DNA of 64,000 nt from Rhodococcoides corynebacterioides (lineage in GTDB: Bacteria > Actinomycetota > Actinomycetes > Mycobacteriales > Mycobacteriaceae), in contig NZ_JABUBU010000001.1 of the NCBI RefSeq assembly GCF_019834675.1, positions 186,001 to 250,000 of the forward strand, given 5' to 3'. Under the pieces are notes generated by a model that made no database searches, had not been told where the DNA came from, and saw only the letters and a list, made by a program, of their open reading frames with translations. Below, piece by piece: positions 43,170-53,367 of the stretch. The stretch's first letter is position 1. The number at the start of each line of letters is the position of its first letter. The position numbers and the translations under genes were made by a program.

Positions 43170-43293
43170 CGCGGTTCCACCTCCCTGGAGTGCACCCGTC
43201 GTGCGTCCGCCGGGCGGGGCCGCCGTGACCCGGCATCGCCCGTGCCACAGGCTAGTCTGTCCTTCGGCGCACACCCGAGACGAGGAGGGCCGC

Positions 43294-44100
43294 ATGGAGC
43301 TGCTGCTGCTGACCTCCGACGCGAACCCGGATTCGGTGCTGCCGTCCCTGACGCTGCTCGCGCACCACGTGCGCCCCGTTCCGGCCGACGTGTCGTCCCT
43401 GCTCGAGGCGGGCAACGCCGACGTCGCGGTGGTCGACGCCCGCACCGATCTGGCCGCGGCGCGTGGTCTGTGCCGGCTGCTCGGCGCGGCCGGATCCTCC
43501 GTTCCCGTGGTGGCGGTGCTCACCGAGGGCGGTCTGGTGGCCGTCAACGCCGAGTGGGGTGTGGACGACATCCTCCTGCCCACCACCGGACCCGCGGAGC
43601 TCGACGCGCGGTTGCGTCTGTGCGCGGGTCGGCACGGCGGTGTCGCGGACACCGAGGCCACCGGCAAGATCACGCTCGGCGAGCTGGTCATCGACGAGGG
43701 CACCTACACCGCGCGGCTGCGCGGTCGCCCGCTGGACCTGACCTACAAGGAGTTCGAGCTCCTCAAGTACCTCGCGCAGCACGCGGGGCGCGTCTTCACC
43801 CGCGCGCAGCTGCTGCAGGAGGTGTGGGGTTACGACTTCTTCGGCGGCACCCGCACCGTCGACGTGCACGTCCGACGCCTGCGCGCGAAGTTGGGTACCG
43901 AGTACGAGTCCCTCATCGGCACCGTCCGCAACGTCGGCTACAAGGCCGTTCGTCCGTCGTCGCGCAAGGGCGGTACCGCCGAGAACGGCGCTACCGAAAC
44001 CGATCCGGACTCCGGCGCTGCCGAGACCGACGCGACCGACGACGACTTCGCCGGGCCGGACGAGTCCCGCACCGACCCGAGAAACGAGCTGCTCACGTGA
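43294..44100 (+). CDS. glnR: Nitrogen response regulator GlnR (OmpR family, orphan)
   Basis: A 268-residue regulator from ATG 43294 with CGAGGAGGG upstream. Residues 1-110 form an atypical receiver with Asp48 in VAVVDARTD but no partner kinase. Residues 128-225 form a winged helix ([53 protein letters not shown]), typical of GlnR, the actinobacterial master of nitrogen genes. An acidic tail of about 40 residues follows. A TAGTCT hexamer at 43253-43258 may be its -10. The mshD GTG overlaps its stop. Confidence 0.93.
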   Translation: MELLLLTSDANPDSVLPSLTLLAHHVRPVPADVSSLLEAGNADVAVVDARTDLAAARGLCRLLGAAGSSVPVVAVLTEGGLVAVNAEWGVDDILLPTTGPAELDARLRLCAGRHGGVADTEATGKITLGELVIDEGTYTARLRGRPLDLTYKEFELLKYLAQHAGRVFTRAQLLQEVWGYDFFGGTRTVDVHVRRLRAKLGTEYESLIGTVRNVGYKAVRPSSRKGGTAENGATETDPDSGAAETDATDDDFAGPDESRTDPRNELLT

Positions 44101-44990
44101 CCGTGCACCTGGCCGACCGGCGCCCCACCGACAGCGAGCGGGAGGCCGTCGAGCAGGCGCTCGACCGGGCCACCACCGTCGACGGCGCCGCCCCGCTCTC
44201 GGAGCAGGCGGTCCGCGCGCTGCGCGGGCACGGGGACGGTCGTCACGTCCTCGCCCTCGACGGCGAGACCGTCGTCGGCTACGCGGTGGTCGAGGCGGCG
44301 ACGGACTCGGCGCCGCAGATCGCCGAGGTGGTGGTCCATCCCGATCACCGTGGTCGCGGCGTCGGGACCCGGCTGGTCGACCACGTGCTCGACGTGCCCG
44401 CGGCGCGCGTGTGGGCGCACGGTCTGCTGCCCGCCGCGCAGCGGGTCGCCGAGCGCCTCGACCTGACCGTCGCGCGCGAGCTGCTGCAGATGCGTCGGCC
44501 GTCCACCGAGCCGCTGCCCGATCTCACGGTGCCCGCGGGTGTGTCGGTGCGGACGTACCGTCCCGGCGACGACGCCGAGATCCTGCGCGTCAACAACGCC
44601 GCGTTCTCCTGGCATCCGGAGCAGGGCGGATGGACGCAGGCGGACATCGACGAGCGCACGGCCGAGTCGTGGTTCGACCCCGCCGGACTCTTCGTCGCCA
44701 CGCCCGCCGACGACGACACCCGGCTGCTCGGGTTCCACTGGACCAAGGTGCATCCGCCGGCCGGGTCCGACCCGGCGCTCGGCGAGGTCTACGTCGTCGG
44801 GATCGATCCGGCCGAGCAGGGTCGCGGATTGGGACGGGTGCTCACCCTCGCCGGTGTCCGGCACCTCGTCGACGCCGGGTTGCCGGCGGTGCTCCTCTAC
44901 GTCGAGGCCGACAACGCCGCCGCCGTGCACACCTACGATCGGCTCGGCTTCACGCGGTTCCACACCGACACCGCCTTCGCGCGCCGCTGA
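44097..44990 (+). CDS. mshD: Mycothiol synthase MshD
   Basis: A 297-residue protein starting at GTG 44097 within the glnR stop. Two GNAT acetyltransferase domains are visible, with acetyl-CoA loops [15 protein letters not shown] and [15 protein letters not shown]. The W-H-P-E-Q segment ([19 protein letters not shown]) is typical of MshD. It acetylates desacetylmycothiol with acetyl-CoA, the last step of mycothiol synthesis. The glnR-mshD order is the same as in mycobacteria. Confidence 0.95.
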   Translation: MTVHLADRRPTDSEREAVEQALDRATTVDGAAPLSEQAVRALRGHGDGRHVLALDGETVVGYAVVEAATDSAPQIAEVVVHPDHRGRGVGTRLVDHVLDVPAARVWAHGLLPAAQRVAERLDLTVARELLQMRRPSTEPLPDLTVPAGVSVRTYRPGDDAEILRVNNAAFSWHPEQGGWTQADIDERTAESWFDPAGLFVATPADDDTRLLGFHWTKVHPPAGSDPALGEVYVVGIDPAEQGRGLGRVLTLAGVRHLVDAGLPAVLLYVEADNAAAVHTYDRLGFTRFHTDTAFARR

Positions 44991-45057
44991 CGGACGGGCG
45001 CCGTCGGCCGTCGGTGAGACGAAGATCGCACCCGAGCCCCGGGGGTCCGGGCGTGCT

Positions 45058-45112
45058 GTTCACCTCCCGTTCACATACTCGGGGGGATCCGTCCACGCAG
45101 GGCGCTTACCTT
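45058..45112 (+). promoter_or_regulatory. PHO box and promoter of pstS
   Basis: Two 11-nt direct repeats, GTTCACCTCCC (45058-45068) and GTTCACATACT (45069-45079), match the actinobacterial PHO-box unit GTTCACCYRSS. The -10 TACCTT (45107-45112) gives a start near 45119, placing the box at about -61 to -40, right for activation by a PhoP/RegX3-type regulator. Confidence 0.7.
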
Positions 45113-45118
45113 TCGCTG

Positions 45119-45138
45119 CGGGCAACGCGTGTTGCCCG
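45119..45138 (+). promoter_or_regulatory. 5'-terminal hairpin of the pstS mRNA
   Basis: CGGGCAAC-GCGT-GTTGCCCG forms a perfect 8-bp stem starting at the predicted first nucleotide of the transcript. Such a 5' structure could protect the mRNA from decay. The remaining leader to GTG 45214 carries a GGAGGAGA ribosome site. Confidence 0.5.
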
Positions 45139-45213
45139 TTGCGGTCATGTCACCGCATCTCTCGTGCCCGCCGGTCCCTCTCGACCGGTCGAGGCTGGTC
45201 TTGGAGGAGACAG

Positions 45214-46311
45214 GTGAAGCTCGAGCGCAGCATTGCCCTTCTGGGTGTCCTGGCCGCCGGCGGAATGACGCTGGCCGCATGTGGCAGCGACGCGAACGTC
45301 GAGGCCGCCGGCGGCAGCGAGTCCGCGGCGACCTGTGAGGGCAAGAGCCCGATCACCGGTGAGGGCTCGTCGGCCCAGCAGAACGCCATGTCCAACTTCA
45401 CCTCGGTGTACTCCGGCGTGTGCGCCGGTCAGGCCGTCGAGTACACGGTCAGCGGGTCCGGCAACGGCCGCACGCAGTTCGTCGCCGGCCTGGTCGACTT
45501 CGCCGGGTCGGACTCCGCCATCAAGGAGCAGCAGGCCGCGGACGCCGCGACGCGCTGCGCCGGCAACCCCGCGTGGAACCTGCCGCTGGTCTTCGGCCCG
45601 GTCGCCGTGGCCTATACCCTCGACGGTGTCGACGACCTGGTGCTGACGCCCGATCTGGTCGCCCAGATCTTCACCGGCCGCATCACCACCTGGAACGATC
45701 CGGCCATCGCCGCGATCAACGAGGGCAAGTCCCTGCCGTCGACGGCCATCACGCCGATCTACCGCTCCGACTCCTCGGGCACCAGCGACAACTTCCAGCG
45801 CTTCCTCTCCGACGCCGCGCCGGAGTCCTGGACCCTCGACCACAGCTCGGACTGGGCCGGTGGAGTCGGCGAGGGCGCCAACGGCTCGTCCGGTGTCGCG
45901 CAGGCCGCCGCCGCGACCCCCGGCTCGATCACCTACGTCGAGAAGGGCTTCGCCGATCAGGAGAACCTCACCACCGCGCGCCTCGACTTCGGTGCCGGCC
46001 CGGTCGAGCTGACCAGCGAGACCGCCGCCCGCGCCATCGACGCGGTGACCTTCTCGGGCGAGGGCAACGACCTCGTGCTCGACACCGACGCGCTCTTCTC
46101 GTCGAGCGAGCCGGATTCCTACCCGCTGGTGCTCGCTACCTACGAGATCGTCTGCTCGGCCGGCTACGACGCCGACACCTCGGCCGCGGTCAAGTCGTTC
46201 CTGCTCAGCGCGGCCAACGAGGGCCAGGAGGGCCTCGAGGAGGCCGGGTACGTGCCGCTGCCGGACAGCTTCAAGGAGCGTCTGGTGACCGCGATCAACG
46301 CCATTTCCTGA
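45214..46311 (+). CDS. pstS: Phosphate ABC transporter substrate-binding lipoprotein PstS
   Basis: A 365-residue lipoprotein from GTG 45214 with the lipobox MTLAAC (C23). Phosphate-binding loops are seen: [31 protein letters not shown], and [12 protein letters not shown]. It captures phosphate outside the membrane for PstC/PstA. It is controlled by a PHO box. A 13-bp hairpin in the gap to pstC probably reduces read-through, so PstS is made in excess. Confidence 0.95.
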   Translation: MKLERSIALLGVLAAGGMTLAACGSDANVEAAGGSESAATCEGKSPITGEGSSAQQNAMSNFTSVYSGVCAGQAVEYTVSGSGNGRTQFVAGLVDFAGSDSAIKEQQAADAATRCAGNPAWNLPLVFGPVAVAYTLDGVDDLVLTPDLVAQIFTGRITTWNDPAIAAINEGKSLPSTAITPIYRSDSSGTSDNFQRFLSDAAPESWTLDHSSDWAGGVGEGANGSSGVAQAAAATPGSITYVEKGFADQENLTTARLDFGAGPVELTSETAARAIDAVTFSGEGNDLVLDTDALFSSSEPDSYPLVLATYEIVCSAGYDADTSAAVKSFLLSAANEGQEGLEEAGYVPLPDSFKERLVTAINAIS

Positions 46312-46320
46312 CACACTGGT

Positions 46321-46367
46321 CGTCGCCTGCACCATGCCCGACACCACGGATCACGGTGCAGGCGACG
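46321..46367 (+). terminator. Attenuating hairpin between pstS and pstC
   Basis: Perfect 13-bp arms (46321-46333 and 46355-46367) flank a 21-nt loop. No U-run follows, so it is likely a partial terminator or an mRNA-stabilising hairpin after pstS. It covers the alternative upstream pstC start at 46334. Confidence 0.55.
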
Positions 46368-46399
46368 CCGTACCCCCACGACACGAGACTGTGAGCGGT

Positions 46400-47437
46400 A
46401 TGAGCGACACTCATTCGATCAGCGGCATCACCCCGGCCTCGACCACCGCGGCCGGTGTCGCTCGGAGGACGGAAGCGCCGACGCCTGTGCCCGACACCAA
46501 GAGCAAGAACACGGTCGCCCGGCCGGGTGACCGGATCTTCTCCACCCTGGCCACCGGCTCGGGTGTGTTCGTCATCGTCCTCATCGCGGCCATCGGGGCG
46601 TTCCTGTTGTGGCGGGCGATTCCCGCGCTGCAGAACAACACGGTCAACTTCTTCACCTACAACGGTCAGTGGTCGACGTCCGACACCTCGGCGATGCTGT
46701 TCGGTGTCCGTGACCTCTTCCTGGTCACCGCGACCGTGTCGATCGTCGCGCTCGTGTTGGCGATGCCCGTCGCTCTCGGCATCGCGATCTACCTCACCAA
46801 CTACGCGCCGAAGCGTCTGGCCGGCCCGCTCGGGTACGTCATCGACCTGCTCGCCGCGGTGCCGTCCATCGTGTTCGGTCTCTGGGGCCTCTACGTGCTG
46901 GCCCCGGCCATCTCGCCGGTCGCGGAGTGGCTGAACACGAACCTGTCGTGGATCCCGCTGTTCGCCACCGGATCGGTGTCCATCGCCGGCGGCGGCACCA
47001 TCTTCACCGGCGCGATCGTCCTCGCCGTCATGATCCTGCCGATCATCGCCGCGGTGACCCGCGAGGTGTTCGTCCAGACCCCGAAGGGCCAGATCGAGGC
47101 CGCCCTCGCCCTCGGCGCCACCCGCTGGGAGGTCGTGCGCACCACGGTCATCCCGTTCGGCAAGTCCGGGTTCGTCAGCGGCTCGATGCTCGGCCTCGGT
47201 CGCGCGCTGGGCGAGACCATCGCGCTGTACATCATCATCCGCAGCACCCAGCAGACGTTCGGGTGGACGCTCTTCGACGGCGGCAACACCTTCGCCACCA
47301 AGATCGCCCTCGCCGCTGCCGAGTTCAACAACGAGCTGCAGGCCGGTGCGTACATCGCCGCCGGACTCGTGCTGTTCGTGCTGACCTTCCTCGTCAACGC
47401 CGGCGCCCGCGCCGCCATCGCCGGAAAGAAGGACTGA
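46400..47437 (+). CDS. pstC: Phosphate ABC transporter permease PstC
   Basis: A 345-residue permease from ATG 46400, chosen because an earlier in-frame start (46334) lies in the pstS-pstC hairpin. A variable N-terminal tail is followed by six membrane helices. The coupling loop is [26 protein letters not shown], and the helix-2 region [35 protein letters not shown] is typical of PstC. Its stop is 2 bp before the pstA GTG. Confidence 0.95.
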   Translation: MSDTHSISGITPASTTAAGVARRTEAPTPVPDTKSKNTVARPGDRIFSTLATGSGVFVIVLIAAIGAFLLWRAIPALQNNTVNFFTYNGQWSTSDTSAMLFGVRDLFLVTATVSIVALVLAMPVALGIAIYLTNYAPKRLAGPLGYVIDLLAAVPSIVFGLWGLYVLAPAISPVAEWLNTNLSWIPLFATGSVSIAGGGTIFTGAIVLAVMILPIIAAVTREVFVQTPKGQIEAALALGATRWEVVRTTVIPFGKSGFVSGSMLGLGRALGETIALYIIIRSTQQTFGWTLFDGGNTFATKIALAAAEFNNELQAGAYIAAGLVLFVLTFLVNAGARAAIAGKKD

Positions 47438-47439
47438 CC

Positions 47440-48378
47440 GTGGCCGACACCGCCGCGAGCACGGCCGGTGGCACCGCCACCATGGACCGACCCGTCAAGC
47501 AGCCGACGTTCCAGGGCGTCTCCGCGCGCCGCAAGGCGTCCGACGGCATCGCCACCGTCCTGGTCTCGCTGTCCGTCCTGATCGCGCTCGTGCCGCTGGT
47601 GTGGGTGCTCTACACCGTCGTCTCGCGCGGGATCAGCGCCGTCGCCACGTCGGACTGGTGGATGTTCTCGCAGGCGGGTGTCACCCCGTTCCGTGAGGGC
47701 GGCGGCGCGTATCACGCCATCGTCGGCACCCTGCTGCAAGGCCTGTTCTGCGCGGCGATCTCCATCCCGATCGGCATCTTCGTCGCCATCTACCTGGTGG
47801 AGTACGGGCAGGGCAGGCGGCTGGCCCGAGCGACGACGTTCATGGTCGACATCCTCACCGGCGTGCCGTCCATCGTGGCCGCGTTGTTCGTCTACGCCCT
47901 GTGGATCGCGACGTTCGGTTTCGATCGCTCCGGTCTGGCCGTGTCGCTCGCGCTGGTGCTGCTGATGATTCCGGTCATCGTCCGGTCCGCGGAGGAGATG
48001 CTGCGCATCGTGCCGCAGGATCTGCGCGAGGCGTCGTACGCGCTGGGGGTGCCCAAGTGGAAGACGATCGCCAAGATCGTCCTGCCGACGGCGCTGTCCG
48101 GCATCGTCACCGGCATCATGCTCGCGCTCGCTCGCGTCATGGGCGAGACGGCGCCGGTGCTGATCCTGGTGGGATCCGCCACCGCGATCAACTTCAACCT
48201 GTTCGCCGGGCCGCAGACCTCGCTGCCGCTCATGATGGTCGACCTGCAGAAAGCCGGTACGGCCGCGCTCACCAGCGAGCGGATGTGGGGCGCAGCGCTC
48301 ACCCTCATCCTCATCGTCGCGGTGCTCAACATCGGCGCGAAGCTGGTCTCCCGCTTCTTCGCCCCCAAGAGTTTCTGA
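47440..48378 (+). CDS. pstA: Phosphate ABC transporter permease PstA
   Basis: This 312-residue permease starts at GTG 47440. Six membrane segments, [35 protein letters not shown] and the coupling loop [27 protein letters not shown] mark PstA. With PstC it forms the phosphate channel. pstB starts 16 bp later. Confidence 0.95.
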   Translation: MADTAASTAGGTATMDRPVKQPTFQGVSARRKASDGIATVLVSLSVLIALVPLVWVLYTVVSRGISAVATSDWWMFSQAGVTPFREGGGAYHAIVGTLLQGLFCAAISIPIGIFVAIYLVEYGQGRRLARATTFMVDILTGVPSIVAALFVYALWIATFGFDRSGLAVSLALVLLMIPVIVRSAEEMLRIVPQDLREASYALGVPKWKTIAKIVLPTALSGIVTGIMLALARVMGETAPVLILVGSATAINFNLFAGPQTSLPLMMVDLQKAGTAALTSERMWGAALTLILIVAVLNIGAKLVSRFFAPKSF

Positions 48379-48394
48379 CCGAAGGGCTTTCGTC

Positions 48395-49171
<777 letters not shown>

Positions 49172-49187
49172 AGAGTCCACCCCGAAC

Positions 49188-49231
49188 ACCGAAAAGGGCG
49201 CCCCTCCCGCAGGAGGGGCGCCCTTCTCGGT
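49188..49231. terminator. Bidirectional terminator between pstB and phoU
   Basis: A 14-bp perfect stem (49194-49207 with 49212-49225) with a CGCA loop, extended by ACCGA/TCGGT outside one mismatch, lies between the convergent pstB and phoU genes. Confidence 0.9.
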
Positions 49232-49265
49232 TCGCTCGTGGCGACCGCGACCGAACGCGGAGGGA

Positions 49266-49943
49266 TCAGTTGACGTGCTGCGCGGGCGGGGTCGGCATGT
49301 CCGTGGGCAGCTCGCCGGTGACGAGGAAGACCACGCGGCGACCGACCTCGACGGCGTGGTCGGCGAAGCGCTCGTAGAACCGGCCCAGCAGCGTCACGTC
49401 GACGGCCGCGGCGACGCCGTGCTTCCACTCGCGGTCCATGAGCACGCTGAACAGGTGCCGGTGCAGATCGTCCATCGCCTCGTCCTCCTCGCGGAGCTTG
49501 GCGGCCCGCTCGGGATCGCGGGTCTCGAGGACCTCGCGGGCGGAGGCGCCGAGGGCGACGGCGATGCGTCCCATCTCGGCGAAGTAGCCGTTGACCTCCT
49601 CGGGCAGGGCGTGGGCGGGGTGCCGGCGCCGGGCGATCTTGGCGACGTGCAGGGCCAGGGCCCCCATCCGCTCGATGTCGGCGACGATCTGGATGCCGGA
49701 CACCACCGAGCGCAGGTCGCCGGCGACGGGCGCCTGCAGTGCCAGCAGAGCGAACGCGCGCTCCTCGGCCTGGGCGCTGAGATCGGTGATCTTCTCGTGG
49801 TCGCCGATCACGTGCTCGGCGATGCGCAGGTCGGCCTGGAGGAGGGACTGCGTGGCCCGCTCCATGGCCTGACCGGCGAGTCCGGCCATCTCACCGAGCG
49901 TGTCGGCGAGTTCGGTCATCTGTTCGTTGTAAGCCACGCGCAT
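49266..49943 (-). CDS. phoU: Phosphate signalling regulator PhoU (PhoY type)
   Basis: A 225-residue all-helical protein from ATG 49943. Two PhoU repeats are visible, each with the metal-binding D/E-rich helices ([48 protein letters not shown]; then [36 protein letters not shown]). PhoU links the Pst transporter to the sensor kinase, damping the phosphate-starvation response. It is convergent with pstSCAB and has its own PHO box. Confidence 0.95.
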   Translation of the reverse strand: MRVAYNEQMTELADTLGEMAGLAGQAMERATQSLLQADLRIAEHVIGDHEKITDLSAQAEERAFALLALQAPVAGDLRSVVSGIQIVADIERMGALALHVAKIARRRHPAHALPEEVNGYFAEMGRIAVALGASAREVLETRDPERAAKLREEDEAMDDLHRHLFSVLMDREWKHGVAAAVDVTLLGRFYERFADHAVEVGRRVVFLVTGELPTDMPTPPAQHVN

Positions 49944-49949
49944 GGACCG

Positions 49950-50005
49950 ATTCTAGGCCCGGGGCATGGTCGGACCGGGATGCAGGCGGTGAACGGCGGG
50001 TGAAT
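49950..50005 (-). promoter_or_regulatory. PHO box and leaderless promoter of phoU
   Basis: On the minus strand, ATTCACCCGCC and GTTCACCGCCT (50005-49995 and 49994-49984) form an 11+11-nt PHO-box repeat. The -10 TAGAAT (49955-49950) is 6 nt before ATG 49943, so the mRNA starts at the initiation codon and the box lies at about -62 to -41, the same distance as at pstS. Confidence 0.7.
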
Positions 50006-50018
50006 GCCGAGCGGCCGA

Positions 50019-52031
50019 CTACATGCAGGTCGCGTCGGCCGCGTTGGTCACCGTGAGGTCGCCCGGCAGGGCGACGTCGGTGGGGGCGCCGCCGACGGCC
50101 GTCTCGAACGTCGGCAGCGTCTCGCCGACCGGCGTGGGGGCGACGACGGTGCCCGGGTCGGTGCCGGGGGCGGCGGTTCCGAGCACCACCTCGACGATGC
50201 CGCCGAGCGACGTCGTCTCCTCGAGCACGGCGCCGGGCAGAGCGCTGGCGACCGTGGCGGCCTCCGCGATCGACCCCGGTCCGTAGCGGACGACGGTCGG
50301 CCCCGTGGTGGTGGCGTCGGCGTTGCCGGTGCCCACGATCGAGAAGCCGTACGCCGCGAGCGACTCGGCCGTCGTCGCGGCGAGCCCGCCCACGTCGGAG
50401 CCGTTGGAGACCTGCACGGACACCGCCGAGGGATCGAGCGCGGTCTGCGGCGCGGTCGCGGTCGCGCGCGTGTCCTCCGGGGTGGGGGTGGACTCCGTCG
50501 ACCGCTGCTCACCCGGCAGGGGCTGGTCGTCGATGACGGCCCGGAAGATGGCCTCGATGTCGTCCGTCCGCGGAATTTCGTTGCCGTAGTACGTGGTTCC
50601 GGCCGTCGGGACGGTGAGGAACGTGACGGCACCCGCGTCCACTCCACGCAGCGACTTGCCGAGCGTCAGCAGGTCGGACGTCTTGACGTTCTCCACGAAC
50701 GTGTCGCGGGTGAACGCGGTGACGAAGCCGTTGAGCTTGCTCGGATCGAACAGCACCCGGTTGCTCAGCACCGACCGCAGCAGCGACGACAGGAAGACCT
50801 GCTGACGCTTGATGCGGCCGTAGTCGCCCGTCCCCTCCGCCTCGACCTTGCGGGCGCGGACGTAGTTCAGTGCGGTGCGTCCGTCCACACGCTGCTCGCC
50901 GGTCGTGGCGAGGATGGTGCCGAGCTCGTCGTCGATCAGCGGTTGCGTGGTGCAGACGTCCACGCCGCCGACCTCGTCCACCATGGACTCGAAGCCGGCG
51001 AAGTCGATGCCGACGAAGTGCCCGATCCGCAGACCGGACATCTTCTGAATGACCTTGACCAGGCACTTCGGCCCGCCGAGCGCGTAGGTGGCGTTGAGCT
51101 TGTCGCCGTCCGCGGCCGGGAACACCTCGTCGGTGTAGTCGCCGGTGGCCGAGTCCCAGGCCTGGCACTCCGGCCGGGTGACGTCGAGGTCGCGGGGGAA
51201 GGACACCGCGACGACGCGGCTGCGATCGGCCGGGATGTTGATGAGGATCACGGTGTCGGACCGGGCGCCCTCGGCGTCGAGCTCGGTGCCCGCGCCGATC
51301 TCACCGCTGGCCCCCGCCCGCGTGTCGGTGCCGACGATCAGATAGGTCTCGTCGCCGTACTGGCCGGGCGCGTCCACCACGTCCGTGGACTCGGTGTCCA
51401 GCGCCGACACCTGCGCGAAACCGCGGTCGGTGGCGCGGAGGTAGCCCCACACGATGCCGGTGAGCAGCAGCGCCATCACCGACACCAGAGCCACCGACAC
51501 CCGTCCGGCCAGGCGCAGGCGGGCGCGCTTGCGGGCCTTGGACAGCGCCAGGCGAGTCAGCGCCGGCGGCGGGGTCGCCCCGACGGCCTCGGGGCCCTTG
51601 CGCGGCGCCGCCGCGGGCATCACGACGGTGGGATCGTCCCCGGGGGACTCGGCGGGATCGGCAGCGGATTCGGTGGCCGCCGGCTCGCGGGGGTCGGCCT
51701 CCCGAGGCGCCTGCTCGCCGGTGAGCGGCTCGGCGCTCGGGGCCGCAGCCTGGTCGCGGCGACGGGACGTGATGCGCGCGACCTTGTCCACCAGCTCCGC
51801 GACCGACAGTCGCGCGTCCTGGTCGTCGAGGTCCGCGGCGCGAGAGTCGTCCGAGGCCGCGGCGCGGGGGGCGTTGGCCGGGGTCGGCTCGTCGGATGCG
51901 GGATGGTCACCGGGGGTGGCGTCGGGTCCGGACAGACGGGAGATCGGGCGTTCCCACGGGGCACGTCCGCCGACGCCGGGTGCGCGTGCCTCGTCGTCGT
52001 CACCCACGCGTGCGGTCTCCCTCTCGTGCAC
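50019..52031 (-). CDS. LytR-CpsA-Psr (LCP) family cell-wall ligase (Rv0822c type)
   Basis: A 670-residue protein. A long charged N-terminal cytoplasmic region (about 165 residues) is followed by one membrane helix (VSVALVSVMALLLTGIVWGYL), the extracellular LCP domain and a LytR_C domain near 540-640. LCP signatures are RSDTVILINIPADRSRVVAVSFPRDLDV, ALGGPKCLVKVIQ, GIDFAGFESMVDEVGGVDVC and YVRARKVEAEGTGDYGRIKRQQ. LCP enzymes attach polymers such as arabinogalactan to peptidoglycan using lipid-linked precursors. Start at 52031 is the first plausible one after dus. Confidence 0.88.
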   Translation of the reverse strand: MHERETARVGDDDEARAPGVGGRAPWERPISRLSGPDATPGDHPASDEPTPANAPRAAASDDSRAADLDDQDARLSVAELVDKVARITSRRRDQAAAPSAEPLTGEQAPREADPREPAATESAADPAESPGDDPTVVMPAAAPRKGPEAVGATPPPALTRLALSKARKRARLRLAGRVSVALVSVMALLLTGIVWGYLRATDRGFAQVSALDTESTDVVDAPGQYGDETYLIVGTDTRAGASGEIGAGTELDAEGARSDTVILINIPADRSRVVAVSFPRDLDVTRPECQAWDSATGDYTDEVFPAADGDKLNATYALGGPKCLVKVIQKMSGLRIGHFVGIDFAGFESMVDEVGGVDVCTTQPLIDDELGTILATTGEQRVDGRTALNYVRARKVEAEGTGDYGRIKRQQVFLSSLLRSVLSNRVLFDPSKLNGFVTAFTRDTFVENVKTSDLLTLGKSLRGVDAGAVTFLTVPTAGTTYYGNEIPRTDDIEAIFRAVIDDQPLPGEQRSTESTPTPEDTRATATAPQTALDPSAVSVQVSNGSDVGGLAATTAESLAAYGFSIVGTGNADATTTGPTVVRYGPGSIAEAATVASALPGAVLEETTSLGGIVEVVLGTAAPGTDPGTVVAPTPVGETLPTFETAVGGAPTDVALPGDLTVTNAADATCM

Positions 52032-52067
52032 CGACCGCGGGTCGCGCGATCGACGCGATTCTAACGA

Positions 52068-53207
52068 TCATCCGCCGGAGTGCATCAGGTCGGCGCCCGC
52101 GGGGACGGCGCAGTCCTCGGGATCGTCCAGCCAGCCGTCCGGCAACGCGACCGACGACGGCGACCCCTGCCGTCCGCGGGGGCCCTCGGCGTCCGGCGGG
52201 AACGGCACGGTGGGATCGAGCTGGTCGAGCAGGCCGTCGAGTTCGACGAGAGTCGACACGGTCGCCATCTTCTGCCGGAGATCGGACCCGGCGGGGAAGC
52301 CGCGCATGTACCAGGCGACGTGCTTGCGCATCTCCCGCAACCCGCGGTCCTCGCCGTGGTGGTCGGCGAGCAACGCCGCGTGCCGACGCATGATGTCCGC
52401 GACCCGGCCGAGCGTCGGCGGAGTGGGACGCTCGGTGCCCCGGAGGGCCGCCGACAGTTCGGCGAACAGCCAGGGACGCCCGAGGCACCCACGACCGACG
52501 ACGACGCCGTCGCAACCCGTCTCGGTCATCATCCGCGCGGCGTCGTCCGCGTCGAAGATGTCGCCGTTGCCCAGCACGGGAACGTCGCGGACGTGGTCCT
52601 TGAGCCGCGCGATCTCCGACCAGTCGGCGGTGCCCGAGTACCGCTGCGCCGCGGTCCGCGCGTGCAGTGCGACGGCGGCAGCCCCCTCACCGGCGGCGAT
52701 GCGGCCGGCGTCGAGGTGGGTGTGATGGGCGTCGTCGATACCGATGCGGAACTTCACCGTCACCGGGACGTCGGTGCCCTCGGTGGCGCGCACCGCGGCG
52801 GCGACGATGGACCCGAACAGCGACCGCTTGTACGGCAGTGCCGCACCGCCGCCCTTGCGGGTGACCTTGGGGACGGGGCATCCGAAGTTCATGTCGATGT
52901 GGTCGGCCATGTCCTCGTCGACGATCATCTTCGCGGCGTCGTACGTGGTCTGCGGGTCCACGGTGTAGAGCTGCAGCGAGCGCGGCGTCTCGGTGGGGCC
53001 GAACGTGGTCATGTGCAACGTCGCCGGTTGCCGCTCGACCAGCGCGCGGGCGGTGACCATCTCGCACACGTAGAGGCCCGACGTCGAGCCGGTCAGCTCG
53101 TCCTCGAGTTCGCGGCACAACGTGCGGAAGGCGACGTTGGTGACGCCGGCCATGGGGGCGAGAACCACCGGGCTTCGCAGCGTCAACGAGCCGATCTGCA
53201 AGGCCAT
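52068..53207 (-). CDS. dus: tRNA-dihydrouridine synthase (DusB-like)
   Basis: A 379-residue FMN enzyme from ATG 53207 (MALQIGSLTLRSPVVLAPMAGVTN); a GTG at 53222 would add five residues and has a GAGAG ribosome site. Motifs are VVLAPMAGVTN, IDMNFGCPVPKVTRKGGGAALPYKRS (with the catalytic Cys), and GDIFDADDAARMM. It reduces uridines in the tRNA D-loop with NADPH. It follows desA on the minus strand, as in mycobacteria. Confidence 0.93.
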   Translation of the reverse strand: MALQIGSLTLRSPVVLAPMAGVTNVAFRTLCRELEDELTGSTSGLYVCEMVTARALVERQPATLHMTTFGPTETPRSLQLYTVDPQTTYDAAKMIVDEDMADHIDMNFGCPVPKVTRKGGGAALPYKRSLFGSIVAAAVRATEGTDVPVTVKFRIGIDDAHHTHLDAGRIAAGEGAAAVALHARTAAQRYSGTADWSEIARLKDHVRDVPVLGNGDIFDADDAARMMTETGCDGVVVGRGCLGRPWLFAELSAALRGTERPTPPTLGRVADIMRRHAALLADHHGEDRGLREMRKHVAWYMRGFPAGSDLRQKMATVSTLVELDGLLDQLDPTVPFPPDAEGPRGRQGSPSSVALPDGWLDDPEDCAVPAGADLMHSGG

Positions 53208-53268
53208 GGGGACATCACGCACCAAACACTCTCGGGGGCCGACGCAGGTGTCGGCCGAGGAACAGGAC

Positions 53269-53303
53269 GATGCCCGGCCGCCGTCGGACGGCGACCGGGC
53301 ATC
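53269..53303 (-). terminator. Hairpin terminator after desA
   Basis: GATGCCCGG...CCGGGCATC with inner CGCCGT/ACGGCG makes a 15-bp stem with one mismatch and a CGG loop, between desA and dus on the minus strand. Confidence 0.65.
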
Positions 53304-53367
53304 GCTCCAGAATACGGGTCACGGGGCGGTCACGGCCAGTTCGACCGGAACGACTCGCCCGGGGCGG

